The notes: a model not told the origin generated them from the letters alone. DNA of 39,651 nt from Lachnoclostridium sp. MSJ-17 (GCF_018918205.1 NZ_JAHLQB010000079.1:1-39651); one strand, 5' to 3'. Positions 25,241-32,835 are shown, counted from the first letter of the stretch. Made by a program: numbers and translations.

Positions 25241-26401
25241 TTATAAGCAAGCTAAAATATCAGCGGAAATTGTACTTATCATAGCTTGTTTAGCTGAGTT
25301 ATCAACGTGTGTATAGGTATCAGCGGTAAAATTGTAGTTGCTGTGTCCTAAAAATTCTTGAATTTCTTTCATGCTATACCCTTTAGCTAACATATAGCTT
25401 GCTGTACTGTGTCGCAAATCATGAAATGTAATTCGCCTTAACCCATACTTTTTTAGAATCTTTGCAAACCTGTGTGTAACATAATCGGGCTTGATCGGAT
25501 AACCCAACTTATCAACACATACATAATCACTGACATAATAACTATCACCGCAAGTAACCGCTTGCTCGTTTTGAGCCTGCCTAACAAGATATAGATAGCT
25601 TTCAATTTCTTTTGCTTTTGACATATCTAAAACCCTGTTGCTTGTTTCGGTTTTTGTTTTCTTCTCAGCTACACTAACTAACTTACCGCCTTGTTTGGCT
25701 CTTACCACTGTTTCACAAATTCTAATAGTATGCTTGTCAAAATCAACATTTTCCCAACGTAAACCAAGCACTTCTTCACGCCTTAACCCTAACAATACCG
25801 CTAAATAAACCACAACCTCTAAAGGATCGTTTTTAGAATACTGTATTAAAGCCTTGATTTCATCAGCGTTATAAAAATCGTGCTCTGCCTTTTCTTTTTT
25901 CGGGCGTGTGACTGTTTCGCAAGGATTGTTTTTTAGAATCCTGTTAATAACCGCATATTTAAGGCTTGTATAAATGATCTGGTGATGTTTCAATGCAGTA
26001 TTACCGCTCAAACCGCAATCACGTTGCAACCATTTATAATAAGCGTTTATATCGCAAGTTCTTAAATCTGCAAGCGCAAAGCCCTTTTCTTTGAAATAGG
26101 GATAAATGTATTTATCAATCATATGCACATAACCGTCATATGTAGTTAAACGCTTATCGGCTTTTGTTTCCTCATTCCATTTTTTGATATAATCACAAAA
26201 CAGAATTTCTAAGGCTTCAACACTGATAATATCTGTGTATTGCTCTCTGAGTTCGTCAAGCCGTTCTTGTTGCTTGCGCTTGCCTGTAGTAGATTTCATA
26301 CCCATTGAAACCCACTTCTGTTTATAACCACCTCCTGCTTTTTTAATGGATAATACGGCGTATAGATTGCCTTTTTTCTCTTGAATACTACCGTTAATCA
26401 T
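25241..26401 (-). CDS. Tyrosine recombinase (Tn916-type integrase)
   Basis: Catalyses integration into tRNA-fMet. The 386-residue protein has an arm-binding N-terminal domain (about 1-55, KGNLYAVLSIKKAGGGYKQK), a SAM-like core-binding domain (about 70-170) and the catalytic domain (about 185-386). The catalytic set is visible: Arg in LGLRREEVLGLRW, His-Arg in FHDLRHSTASYML, His in LGHSNYN and the nucleophile Tyr in TADTYTHVD. The ATG at 26401 lies 10 nt after GGAGG; TTG 26410 abuts it. The gene's 3' end faces the tRNA, the usual arrangement. It has its own promoter, directly under a TTCTAAT palindrome. Confidence 0.95.
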   Translation of the reverse strand: MINGSIQEKKGNLYAVLSIKKAGGGYKQKWVSMGMKSTTGKRKQQERLDELREQYTDIISVEALEILFCDYIKKWNEETKADKRLTTYDGYVHMIDKYIYPYFKEKGFALADLRTCDINAYYKWLQRDCGLSGNTALKHHQIIYTSLKYAVINRILKNNPCETVTRPKKEKAEHDFYNADEIKALIQYSKNDPLEVVVYLAVLLGLRREEVLGLRWENVDFDKHTIRICETVVRAKQGGKLVSVAEKKTKTETSNRVLDMSKAKEIESYLYLVRQAQNEQAVTCGDSYYVSDYVCVDKLGYPIKPDYVTHRFAKILKKYGLRRITFHDLRHSTASYMLAKGYSMKEIQEFLGHSNYNFTADTYTHVDNSAKQAMISTISADILACL

Positions 26402-26448
26402 AAGCTGCAAACCTCCATTAATTTACAGCCGTACAATATAGCAATTAC

Positions 26449-26494
26449 ATTATCGCATACCGTAAAGCTGTAGTCAAGTTCTAATACATTAGAA
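26449..26494 (-). promoter_or_regulatory. int promoter with adjoining palindrome
   Basis: TTGACT (26472-26477), 17-bp spacer, GATAAT (26449-26454) on the minus strand. TTCTAATACATTAGAA (26479-26494), a 7-bp-arm palindrome, abuts the -35 and shares its half-site with the TTCTAA sites at both element ends. Confidence 0.65.
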
Positions 26495-26527
26495 AAATAG
26501 CATTGTACCATTTATTACCCTTTGCTA

Positions 26528-26725
26528 TTAATCAAGCTGCATATTTACATAGCTTATGACGGATTGTTTCGGTATTTTATATTTGTTACCAATTCTAAAA
26601 TTTTTGATAATTTGTTTACTCAACAAACTTAAAGCTGTGTTTCTCCCGATTGATAACATTTTCTGTAAATCCTTAATTTCTAATATATCGGGATAATCTG
26701 TAAAAATCTCGCTATCTTCATTCAT
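26528..26725 (-). CDS. Excisionase-like helix-turn-helix protein
   Basis: A 65-residue basic protein. Residues 13-60 (DILEIKDLQKMLSIGRNTAL ... NFRIGNKYKIPKQSVISYV) match the winged MerR/Xis-like DNA-binding fold used by excisionases, including the closing motif that positions the recognition wing. The ATG at 26725 follows GGTGAG. It lies directly before int, as Xis normally does, and its upstream region has further TTCTAA half-sites. It probably directs excision or regulates int. Confidence 0.7.
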   Translation of the reverse strand: MNEDSEIFTDYPDILEIKDLQKMLSIGRNTALSLLSKQIIKNFRIGNKYKIPKQSVISYVNMQLD

Positions 26726-26835
26726 ATACTCACCATTATTTCACTTTCTAATAATCAAAACCCTTTCTAAATTATTGTCATTCAGCGGCGAGAATCACAA
26801 GTTTGTTTTTGCTTCTCTGCTGTGTTTGCGAATTA

Positions 26836-27996
26836 TTAACACTTTTCAGCTTTTACCGCAATTTTATCATAGTCACAATAAATTCTGTTATCAAATAGCT
26901 GCTGATATATCTTGTACCCTCTGTCGGCTGGAGAATCCTTTTCATCAAGCAAATTATCGGAATCCCATATATAAGTTACTTTCTTTGCTCCATACGCATA
27001 GAGTTTGGAACATATATACTCAACTTCTTCAAAAATTACATCTTTATCCATAGCAACTATGTATTCATTCAAATTCAAATCACATAGTATTTTGGCTTGT
27101 TCATTACTCATGAAATGACCTTGTATAGCAACCCCAGTATAATCACCAGTAGCTTTACCAACCGTATCACGCTTAAAGACCGATTTTTCAGCTTCAAAAA
27201 TTGTTGCAAATCCTGATCTGATTATACTGTCATAATTTTCGTACAATCCAAAAACATTTTGCGATTTACTGTAATGGGCTGTGGTTTTATATTTTGGTAT
27301 ATCAAAATCATTTGCATAATCAACTGTTGTTCGCCCTGAGATAGCGATAATATCACCTGTTAAATAATGTCTTATCGGAAATACAATTCTGTTCTTTTTA
27401 TAAGAGTATCTAATATCAAATTTTGATCTTGTTAATGGTAATATACCCTCTCTAAACCAACTTTCATGCAACATAGAAACACAACCAAAATACCATTTTA
27501 TATCATTTGCTAACTCGGATTGATAATCTATTTTTTGTTCGGTTCTGGGAATTTCTTCATCTTCATGTTCAATATCATCGTTATCATAATTATCAAAATC
27601 AAAATCTTTCGTAGGCTTCAATAATTCATCTTTTGTCTTACCCTCAATACCTAATATCTTGCACAAATAACGAAAAGCGTCATAAAACTTTAGCTTCTTA
27701 TTATATTGAATTAAAGCAAATATATCAGGATTATCACCGCCAATATTTCTTGTAAAATTTGATATGTTGATATATGGATTACAATAAACCTGAATTGCAT
27801 TATATTTTGAACCGTCTATATTTGAACACTGATAAAAACTATTATTACCAATTCGATCTACCTTTTTAATATGTTTGCAACCGATTTTTTCAAGTACATC
27901 AGGAATTAAACCATTTTCAAATATGTATTGCTTTACATCTTTTGCGGTTAGTCTATTTTGATTAGCCTTTTTTCTATAATAACTACTCCAATCCAA
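26836..27996 (-). CDS. DnaG-type TOPRIM primase-like protein without helicase domain
   Basis: Probably primes replication of the element. The N-terminal region has a degenerate zinc-finger/CHC2-like segment (IGCKHIKKV ... YQCSNIDG). The middle has RIVFPIRHYLTGDIIAISGR, typical of the DnaG catalytic core, followed by a TOPRIM fold with the acidic residues in ATIFEAEKSVFKR and IVAMDKD. The frame can run to 28176, but TTG 27996 sits 5 nt after AGAGGTGA and starts the likely protein (386 residues); the upstream part is a hairpin-rich leader. No ATPase/helicase domain follows, unlike many phage primases. The TOPRIM assignment is from motifs only. Confidence 0.7.
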   Translation of the reverse strand: MDWSSYYRKKANQNRLTAKDVKQYIFENGLIPDVLEKIGCKHIKKVDRIGNNSFYQCSNIDGSKYNAIQVYCNPYINISNFTRNIGGDNPDIFALIQYNKKLKFYDAFRYLCKILGIEGKTKDELLKPTKDFDFDNYDNDDIEHEDEEIPRTEQKIDYQSELANDIKWYFGCVSMLHESWFREGILPLTRSKFDIRYSYKKNRIVFPIRHYLTGDIIAISGRTTVDYANDFDIPKYKTTAHYSKSQNVFGLYENYDSIIRSGFATIFEAEKSVFKRDTVGKATGDYTGVAIQGHFMSNEQAKILCDLNLNEYIVAMDKDVIFEEVEYICSKLYAYGAKKVTYIWDSDNLLDEKDSPADRGYKIYQQLFDNRIYCDYDKIAVKAEKC

Positions 27997-28190
27997 AATA
28001 ATCACCTCTTGCTTTGTTAGGATATACAAACGGCTTTTGCCGTTTGGCTCTATACGGAGAAAAAGTTTATTGTAGTTGGAGAGAATTTTGTCACCAAATG
28101 ATAATTCTTCCTCCGTATAGAATCCGCCGTAGGCGGTTATATTCAATACTTTTTTTATAAAATGCAAAGTTGTCACCTTTTTCTTTATTA
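27997..28190 (-). promoter_or_regulatory. Structured leader of the primase gene
   Basis: Contains stem AAACGGC-TTTT-GCCGTTT (28028-28045), a 10-bp inverted repeat CTATACGGAG / CTCCGTATAG (28050-28059, 28111-28120) and CCGCC-GTA-GGCGG (28124-28136). It also has a TTGTCACC half-site at 28088. The roughly 190-nt untranslated leader could act by attenuation or hide a replication origin. Confidence 0.45.
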
Positions 28191-28230
28191 GTAGGGTTTA
28201 TATATAATACAGAATATGGTGACAACTTTG
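28165..28230 (-). promoter_or_regulatory. Primase promoter bracketed by a 13-bp inverted repeat
   Basis: CAAAGTTGTCACC (28165-28177) and GGTGACAACTTTG (28218-28230) are perfect inverted copies. Between them lies a minus-strand promoter, TTGTCA (28220-28225, within the repeat), 17-bp spacer, TATAAA (28197-28202). The second repeat falls just after the expected start. Another GTGACAA lies at 28261-28267. Confidence 0.65.
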
Positions 28231-28267
28231 TCATTTGCCAATTATTCTATAATGAATATAGTGACAA

Positions 28268-29698
28268 TTATATCTTGTAATAGTCATTACATTCTGCTAT
28301 TTTTGTATCATCAGGGTTTATCAAGTAGTCAATAAACAGTTTTTGTAAAATATATACGTTATCACTATTCTGTAAAAAGCTGTCGGGAGTTATACCAAAA
28401 TATTCATCAATTTCTGAGTATGTATATTGATTATCGCCCGACTTGATAACGGCTTTATCTTCATTGACTTGCTGCTTTGCTTTATTGTGAATACTTCCTG
28501 CTTTTTTTAATGAAGATATTCCCATATTATCAATATATACTTGTTTGTATCTATCTCTTTCATTATCGGATATTTCAAGCACTGAAAAATTTAGCAGTGA
28601 ATAGTTTGTATATTCGTTAATCGGAGTAGATAACATTTTGCTGTTAGCACCGATTTTTATTTCATTGAATACATATAACCAACCTTTTTTGTGATAGAGT
28701 TCATCTAATTTATCGTGGTATGCTTTCGGATTATAAAGGCTTGCAATATTACCATTCGGATAACCAAGTGCTTTAGCTGCTTCTCGTTTCGTGCTTTCTA
28801 TTATGACTTCTTCGTTAAAATCAGCTTGTCGGTAATTCTTTTTATTGCCTATTCTTTCAACAATCATACTATAGGAATCGTAATGGATAATATTTTGCTC
28901 TTTCAAGCGTTTTAACGCATAATCAATATTACCTTTGTGTTTTCGTTTTATTACGGTTCTGAAAATTGATAGCTTTTGTTTGAAATAGCTGTCACTTATT
29001 TCTGTAAAATCTTGCTTTGTCAATTCTAAATATTTATCTATCAAAAAATTTGTTATATCTTTATCAAAAAATATTGATAGTATTTCTAACTTTCGTATTA
29101 ACTTATTTAGCGTGGTATACAAAGTATAAACACCGTCTTTATCAATCTTCTGGGTTTTTGATAATTCATACATTATCATTAGCTTTAGAGCATTACAATA
29201 TAATGAATTTTTAGCTTGCTCGTTTTTCTTGATCGGCTCATCATAAATATCAAGTATCAAGTATTCATTACTGTATTTCAGTTTTTCATAATCAAAATAG
29301 CGGAGAAAGTCTTTCTCTTGTAACTGTCTTGATTTTCCTGTTTTCGGGCTAACCTCTAATAATCGGCACAACTCTTTATAGTTTGCTACTACTTGACCGA
29401 TATATAAATTATCTGTGTTATATTCGTATGCTATTTCTGAATCATCGGCTTGTTTGTGTCTGATCTGCCATAACCTTGTAGCTTCACCAAGTTTTAATGC
29501 AAATAGCATAGCGTTTTTATCTTCAACACTTTCAAACGGTTCAATTCCTAAATCGTATAGCTTATTGAAGAATTGAAGTATCATATAATATTCGCCGTAT
29601 TCGTGTTCTTGTTTGCTGTACTCTGTTATTACCTTTAATAAATCTTTCTGTCGTGCGTTCGCTTTTGATTTCTGGCTTCTTGTTAATTTGCAATTCAT
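28268..29698 (-). CDS. Uncharacterised 476-residue element protein
   Basis: I do not recognise this protein. It is Lys/Glu/Tyr-rich, with no membrane segment and no signal peptide. Residues about 103-150 (YKELCRLLEVSPKTGKSRQL then FLRYFDYEKLKYSNEYLIL) resemble a winged-helix segment that recurs in Firmicutes mobile-element proteins (recalled, not searched). The middle is long helical sequence; residues about 300-315 (REAAKALGYPNGNIASL) look like a second helix-turn-helix. The ATG at 29698 lies 10 nt after GGAG. Its position between the HU-like protein and the primase suggests a replication initiator or regulator, which is inference. Confidence 0.75.
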   Translation of the reverse strand: MNCKLTRSQKSKANARQKDLLKVITEYSKQEHEYGEYYMILQFFNKLYDLGIEPFESVEDKNAMLFALKLGEATRLWQIRHKQADDSEIAYEYNTDNLYIGQVVANYKELCRLLEVSPKTGKSRQLQEKDFLRYFDYEKLKYSNEYLILDIYDEPIKKNEQAKNSLYCNALKLMIMYELSKTQKIDKDGVYTLYTTLNKLIRKLEILSIFFDKDITNFLIDKYLELTKQDFTEISDSYFKQKLSIFRTVIKRKHKGNIDYALKRLKEQNIIHYDSYSMIVERIGNKKNYRQADFNEEVIIESTKREAAKALGYPNGNIASLYNPKAYHDKLDELYHKKGWLYVFNEIKIGANSKMLSTPINEYTNYSLLNFSVLEISDNERDRYKQVYIDNMGISSLKKAGSIHNKAKQQVNEDKAVIKSGDNQYTYSEIDEYFGITPDSFLQNSDNVYILQKLFIDYLINPDDTKIAECNDYYKI

Positions 29699-29726
29699 AT
29701 ATTAATCACTCCATATTTTGTTTACC

Positions 29727-29996
29727 TCATAATTCATTGATTGCCCTGTTATAGTGCCGTGAAATTTTAGCATGAAGCCAAAGTCGGGGCTTATCGTCAA
29801 CTTGTTTGATTTTTGAAGAAATAGACAAACCATTACCAAACTTTACTGTAATCGGCTCTCTCTCGTTTGCCTGTTGCAAGTGAGATAATGCAACATCTTG
29901 TAAAGCGTTGAAAACCTCTGTAACATCTTCAATACTATAATCTGTGCCAAGCTGCTTTGCGGTTTCTGCAAGTAAATTTCTTTTTGTAATTAGCAT
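29727..29996 (-). CDS. HU/IHF-like DNA-binding protein
   Basis: An 89-residue protein whose layout fits the HU fold: helical N-terminus (ITKRNLLAETAKQLGTDYS; IEDVTEVFNALQDVALSHL), a beta core with ITVKFGNGLSISSKI in place of the HU FGxF strand, and a C-terminal helix HAKISRHYNRAINEL. It lacks the proline-tipped arm sequence of classical HU, so the assignment is tentative. The ATG at 29996 has GGAG upstream; the longer frame to 30026 includes that ribosome site. It may help replication or integrase complexes, as IHF/HU does for phage integrases. Confidence 0.55.
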   Translation of the reverse strand: MLITKRNLLAETAKQLGTDYSIEDVTEVFNALQDVALSHLQQANEREPITVKFGNGLSISSKIKQVDDKPRLWLHAKISRHYNRAINEL

Positions 29997-30128
29997 TTTT
30001 GTTTTTCTCCTTTGCTTATATTCCATAAATTAGTTTGCTGACCTTTTAACCGTCCTTTGCTTATCGCATGGGAATCACCTTATCCTTTCTGCGTGTTGCT
30101 CTGTTGAGAAAATTATCTTTACAATTTT

Positions 30129-30157
30129 ATTATACAATTCTGATCTGATTTCAACAA
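30129..30157 (-). promoter_or_regulatory. Promoter of the HU-like gene and downstream genes
   Basis: TTGTTG (30152-30157), 17-bp spacer, TATAAT (30129-30134) on the minus strand, about 135 bp before the HU-like start. Confidence 0.6.
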
Positions 30158-30621
30158 ATAAGAATCAAAAAAATATTTGAGAAAATCAAAATAATTGTTT
30201 TTTTATGTAGTCGGCTTGTATTCGCTCTGGCTATATCCTAACTATATCCACTAAATTTTGATTTGTCTATAGCCGTGACCTTGTAATTATAGATTTCGGA
30301 AATATAAATAAAACATATGTTTGGAATAATCTGAAATTCGTGATAATAACCGTTGCAATTTTCAAAAAAATATGTTATCATGTGCGTTTTGAAAAATATA
30401 CAAAATTATACCGATATTTTGTACAATATGCACAATAACCAAGAGGTTACCTATAAACAAGGGATTATTATACTTCAAAAGGATTTAATTCTATAAAAGA
30501 ATTATAAATACCGTTGCCGTTTGCTATTTGCTTTGCAAGATTAATTTGTCTTTTGTTTGTATATTATTAATAGAATAGCATGATATAGCAATACAAATTT
30601 AATGCGTTATGACAATGAAAA

Positions 30622-30774
30622 AATGTTGTAGAATACGTTATACAATGCCACATATGCGCTAAAACGCCGAGAATTGACTTATAAGCGATTTTTTGCTTTA
30701 GGTATATAATTATATTAAATTAACGTAAAAATGCGATATATGGCAATTCTCGGCAAAATAGAAATGTTGTATAA
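30622..30774. repeat. Nested inverted repeats next to the serine recombinase (res-like)
   Basis: Perfect 11-bp inverted repeat GCCGAGAATTG (30666-30676) / CAATTCTCGGC (30744-30754). Outside it are inverted TTATACAA (30638-30645) / TTGTATAA (30767-30774), and direct AATGTTGTA at 30622 and 30763. Multiple paired subsites over about 150 bp beside a resolvase-type gene resemble a res site. Confidence 0.45.
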
Positions 30775-30786
30775 ACTGTATCAGCG

Positions 30787-30825
30787 GAAATAAAAAGGTG
30801 TCAAGCTGCGGATAGCTCAACACCT
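30787..30825 (-). terminator. Terminator of the serine recombinase gene
   Basis: Minus strand AGGTGTTGAGCT / AGCTTGACACCT (12 pairs, two wobbles) followed by TTTTTA. Confidence 0.88.
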
Positions 30826-30834
30826 AATTGATTT

Positions 30835-31401
30835 TTATTTTGTTGTTGCTCTCTCTTTCAATAGTTTGTCAAGAGTCGGTCTGCTGATATTTAGGGCTTT
30901 TGCAAACTGCACCTTGTTGATCTGTCGGCTCTGATACTGCTGATAGTATTTATTAAAGGTTTTATCATCAATACGCTTGACTTGACCGCCTTTATACTTG
31001 CCCTCTTTAACGGCTACTGCGATACCCTCTCTTTGTCTTTCAAGTAGGTTAGCTCTCTCAAATTCATAGATAGCACCAAGCATAGTAACCATTAACTTAC
31101 CCTGTGGGGTACTGGTATCAATAGCTTCTTTGTTGCTAACCAAGCTAACACCTTTAGCTTTTAACTGCTCGATAATGTCAAGCAAGTCTTTTGTGCTTCG
31201 TGCTAATCGTGAGAAATCGTGAATATAAACAACATCACCATCACGAACATAATCTAACATAGCTTGCAACTCAGGGCGGTTAGTATCTTTAGCACTTGCC
31301 TTTTCAGTAAAATACTTTTCAATTCCCTTGTCTTTCATGGCTTCAAGCTGTCGGGCTTCGTTTTGCTCAACTGTTGATACTCGGATATAAGCAACTTTCA
31401 T
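30835..31401 (-). CDS. Small serine recombinase (resolvase/invertase family)
   Basis: A 188-residue site-specific recombinase. The catalytic domain (1-135) has the nucleophile Ser9 (AYIRVSTVEQN), the DFSRLARSTKDLLDI arginines and GAIYEFERANLLERQREG of the long E helix. The C-terminal 45 residues form a helix-turn-helix (NKVQFAKALNISRPTLDKLL). Length and layout match Tn3-type resolvases or Hin/Pin invertases, not the large integrases. The ATG at 31401 follows GAGAGG by 8 nt. In this element it may resolve replication dimers or invert a segment; the nested repeats at 30622-30774 are its likeliest target. Confidence 0.93.
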   Translation of the reverse strand: MKVAYIRVSTVEQNEARQLEAMKDKGIEKYFTEKASAKDTNRPELQAMLDYVRDGDVVYIHDFSRLARSTKDLLDIIEQLKAKGVSLVSNKEAIDTSTPQGKLMVTMLGAIYEFERANLLERQREGIAVAVKEGKYKGGQVKRIDDKTFNKYYQQYQSRQINKVQFAKALNISRPTLDKLLKERATTK

Positions 31402-31456
31402 TGTGATAACCTCTCTTTCAAATAATCAAGAATAGTGTGTGTTTTGGATTAACTAC

Positions 31457-31485
31457 ACTATACCACATCGTAAATTATAAGTCAA
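31457..31485 (-). promoter_or_regulatory. Promoter of the serine recombinase
   Basis: TTGACT (31480-31485), 17-bp spacer, TATAGT (31457-31462) on the minus strand. Confidence 0.8.
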
Positions 31486-31493
31486 GCACTTTC

Positions 31494-31562
31494 TTTACAA
31501 AATGTAAAATAAATTGAAAAATAATTTTGAATTTACAAATTATGGGCTTTTACAAGTGTAAA
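31494..31562. promoter_or_regulatory. TTTACA/TGTAAA palindromes upstream of the recombinase promoter
   Basis: TTTACAAAATGTAAA (31494-31508) and TTTACAAGTGTAAA (31549-31562), with single TTTACA half-sites at 31532 and 31581. The first lies 9 bp upstream of the -35, a plausible operator or activator position. Confidence 0.5.
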
Positions 31563-31584
31563 CTGTGGGTATACCCTGTATTTA

Positions 31585-31630
31585 CAAAAAAATAAAACGC
31601 TCTACAACTCATATAGAATTGTAAAGCGTT
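31585..31630 (-). terminator. Terminator of the 128-residue protein gene
   Basis: Minus strand AACGCTTTACAATTC / GAGTTGTAGAGCGTT (15 pairs, two wobbles), loop TATAT, then TTTATTTTTTT. Confidence 0.9.
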
Positions 31631-31643
31631 CTGATTTTTAGTT

Positions 31644-32030
31644 TTAAGACTCGGCAACGTCTTGAAATAACAATGTAAACAACAAACCATTAAATAAAAA
31701 ATAAACCTCGTAATCATTTAATGGCGAATTGTCGCAGACAAAAATATCATGTACATTATTTTGGTAGATTTTGCAAACCTCGTTTTTTGATCTGTCGTTA
31801 ATGATAATGTAATTGTCTTTACAATTTACTGAAACAAAAAAGCAAACTGTATCAATTATTTTTGTGGGGTTATTGCTCTCTGATACATCATCAGTGACTA
31901 CGCAACGGAAAAAGACTGCGGAATCGAATTGCAAAACATCTTGTAATCTTTCGGCTTTTGAATAGTTTGTGTTTGTTTTCAAGTCATTAATGAAGTTTAT
32001 ACCTGTTTTGTTTAGCTTTGTTTTTGCCAT
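31644..32030 (-). CDS. Uncharacterised 128-residue element protein
   Basis: Not recognised. The ATG at 32030 is well placed after AAAGGTGATT, and a strong terminator follows, so the gene is likely real. The first 30 residues are basic (AKTKLNKTGINFINDLKTNT). The rest is mixed beta-like sequence with three cysteines (FFRCVVTDD; CKDNYIIIND; NEVCKIYQN; FVCDN) and a hydrophobic end (YFLFNGLLFTLLF). It is the rightmost gene of the element, an accessory position, and is preceded by a perfect 16-bp inverted repeat. Confidence 0.65.
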   Translation of the reverse strand: MAKTKLNKTGINFINDLKTNTNYSKAERLQDVLQFDSAVFFRCVVTDDVSESNNPTKIIDTVCFFVSVNCKDNYIIINDRSKNEVCKIYQNNVHDIFVCDNSPLNDYEVYFLFNGLLFTLLFQDVAES

Positions 32031-32062
32031 TTAATCACCTTTCAATCAAAAAATAGGGGGTA

Positions 32063-32136
32063 ATTTCAACTTTCGATTTGTTTTGAAATCTGGAATAGGT
32101 AAATACCAAGTTCAACTGTTAATCGAAAGTTGAAAT
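32063..32136. repeat. Perfect 16-bp inverted repeat
   Basis: ATTTCAACTTTCGATT (32063-32078) and AATCGAAAGTTGAAAT (32121-32136), 42 bp apart, about 33 bp upstream of the 128-residue protein gene. It may be an operator pair, or a stem in its leader. Confidence 0.7.
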
Positions 32137-32446
32137 AAACCAACCGTTTGAAATCTGTTTGACCGACTATCTTTCCTTGTCCTGTGAATATCTTAACACA
32201 AAAGAAATGCAAAAAAAAGTCTTGAGTTTTAATCGAACATATGATATAATAAAAGCAACATACAATTAATAAATACCGCTATACACCAAAATACTACAAT
32301 TAATAATGTTATATGCTAATCTCAGTTTTATTTGATATCAAACTAAATAAAACTTGAATTTCAAGATAAAATATCATTAACTCAAAACAACTCTGCCGCT
32401 GTCCTCAGTTAATGCTATTTGTGCTATATTATGTACGGCTGTAGAG

Positions 32447-32463
32447 TTCTAAAAAAGTTCTAA
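32447..32463. promoter_or_regulatory. Candidate integrase arm-type sites, right end
   Basis: TTCTAA at 32447-32452 and 32458-32463, the same orientation and 11-bp period as the pair at 25217-25233. Confidence 0.5.
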
Positions 32464-32582
32464 CGTACTTTGAAATTATTAATAAACCAATATAAACAAC
32501 GATAAATAAAAACCTTGATAAACACTGGATTTTTTAACATTGATAAATCACTATAAACAGTGATAAATAGGTATAAAATCCC

Positions 32583-32673
32583 CTCATAACCCGAAGGTCG
32601 TTGGTTCAAATCCGGCTCCCGCAACCAAATAAAAATGGCTTAAACAGTGATGTTTGAGCCATTTTTCTTTTTG
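32583..32673. repeat. Right att repeat (91 bp)
   Basis: Identical to 25102-25192. It is the displaced 3' half of the original tRNA-fMet gene with its terminator; it has no promoter or 5' half and so is not a functional tRNA. Confidence 0.95.
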
Positions 32674-32760
32674 TTCTGAAACGCGATAATCAACGGCTTG
32701 TCGTTTATTTGTTGATTGTTCGTTTAAAAATACCCTTATTGTACCCTTGAACCCAGGGCA

Positions 32761-32780
32761 AGAGTCCAAATTTGAACCTT
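32761..32780. repeat. Third copy of the GTCCAAATTTGGAC-type box
   Basis: AGAGTCCAAATTTGAACCTT, a 19/20 match to 34488-34507, on the other side of the AlbA_2 gene. Confidence 0.7.
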
Positions 32781-32785
32781 CAAAG

Positions 32786-32830
32786 ACACAAAAACTCTGC
32801 GACGCTTTTCAAAAGAGTCGGCAGAGTTTT
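32786..32830 (-). terminator. Terminator of the AlbA_2 protein gene
   Basis: AAAACTCTGC (32791-32800) / GCAGAGTTTT (32821-32830) with an inner paired GAC-CTTTT / AAAAG-GTC segment and a T-run on the minus strand. Confidence 0.85.
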
Positions 32831-32835
32831 TTGTT

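Larger units (their letters stand above)
30027..30834. other. Non-coding AT-rich region of the element
   Basis: An 808-bp region without a supportable gene. It contains the HU-gene promoter at the left, a tiny ATG-CGA-TAA frame behind AAGGTG on the minus strand near 30063-30071, very AT-rich sequence in the middle, and the inverted-repeat cluster and recombinase terminator at the right. It is a candidate site for an origin or recombination site. Confidence 0.6.
32031..32582. other. Non-coding right end of the integrative element
   Basis: No gene is seen. It holds the 16-bp inverted repeat (32063-32136), paired TTCTAA sites (32447-32463) and, from about 32500, several ATAAACA / GATAAA direct repeats with ATCACT...AGTGAT (32545-32562 region) leading into the att repeat. 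The layout is that of an attachment region rich in recombinase or excisionase sites. Confidence 0.6.

Noticed and set aside
32583-32673. Second tRNA-fMet gene
   Set aside because: Only the 3' half is present; no acceptor 5' strand or D-arm and no promoter.
32584-32769. 61-codon minus-strand frame ending VAGAGFEPTTFGL
   Set aside because: This ending is the classic false protein from antisense tRNA 3' ends; here it covers the displaced att copy.
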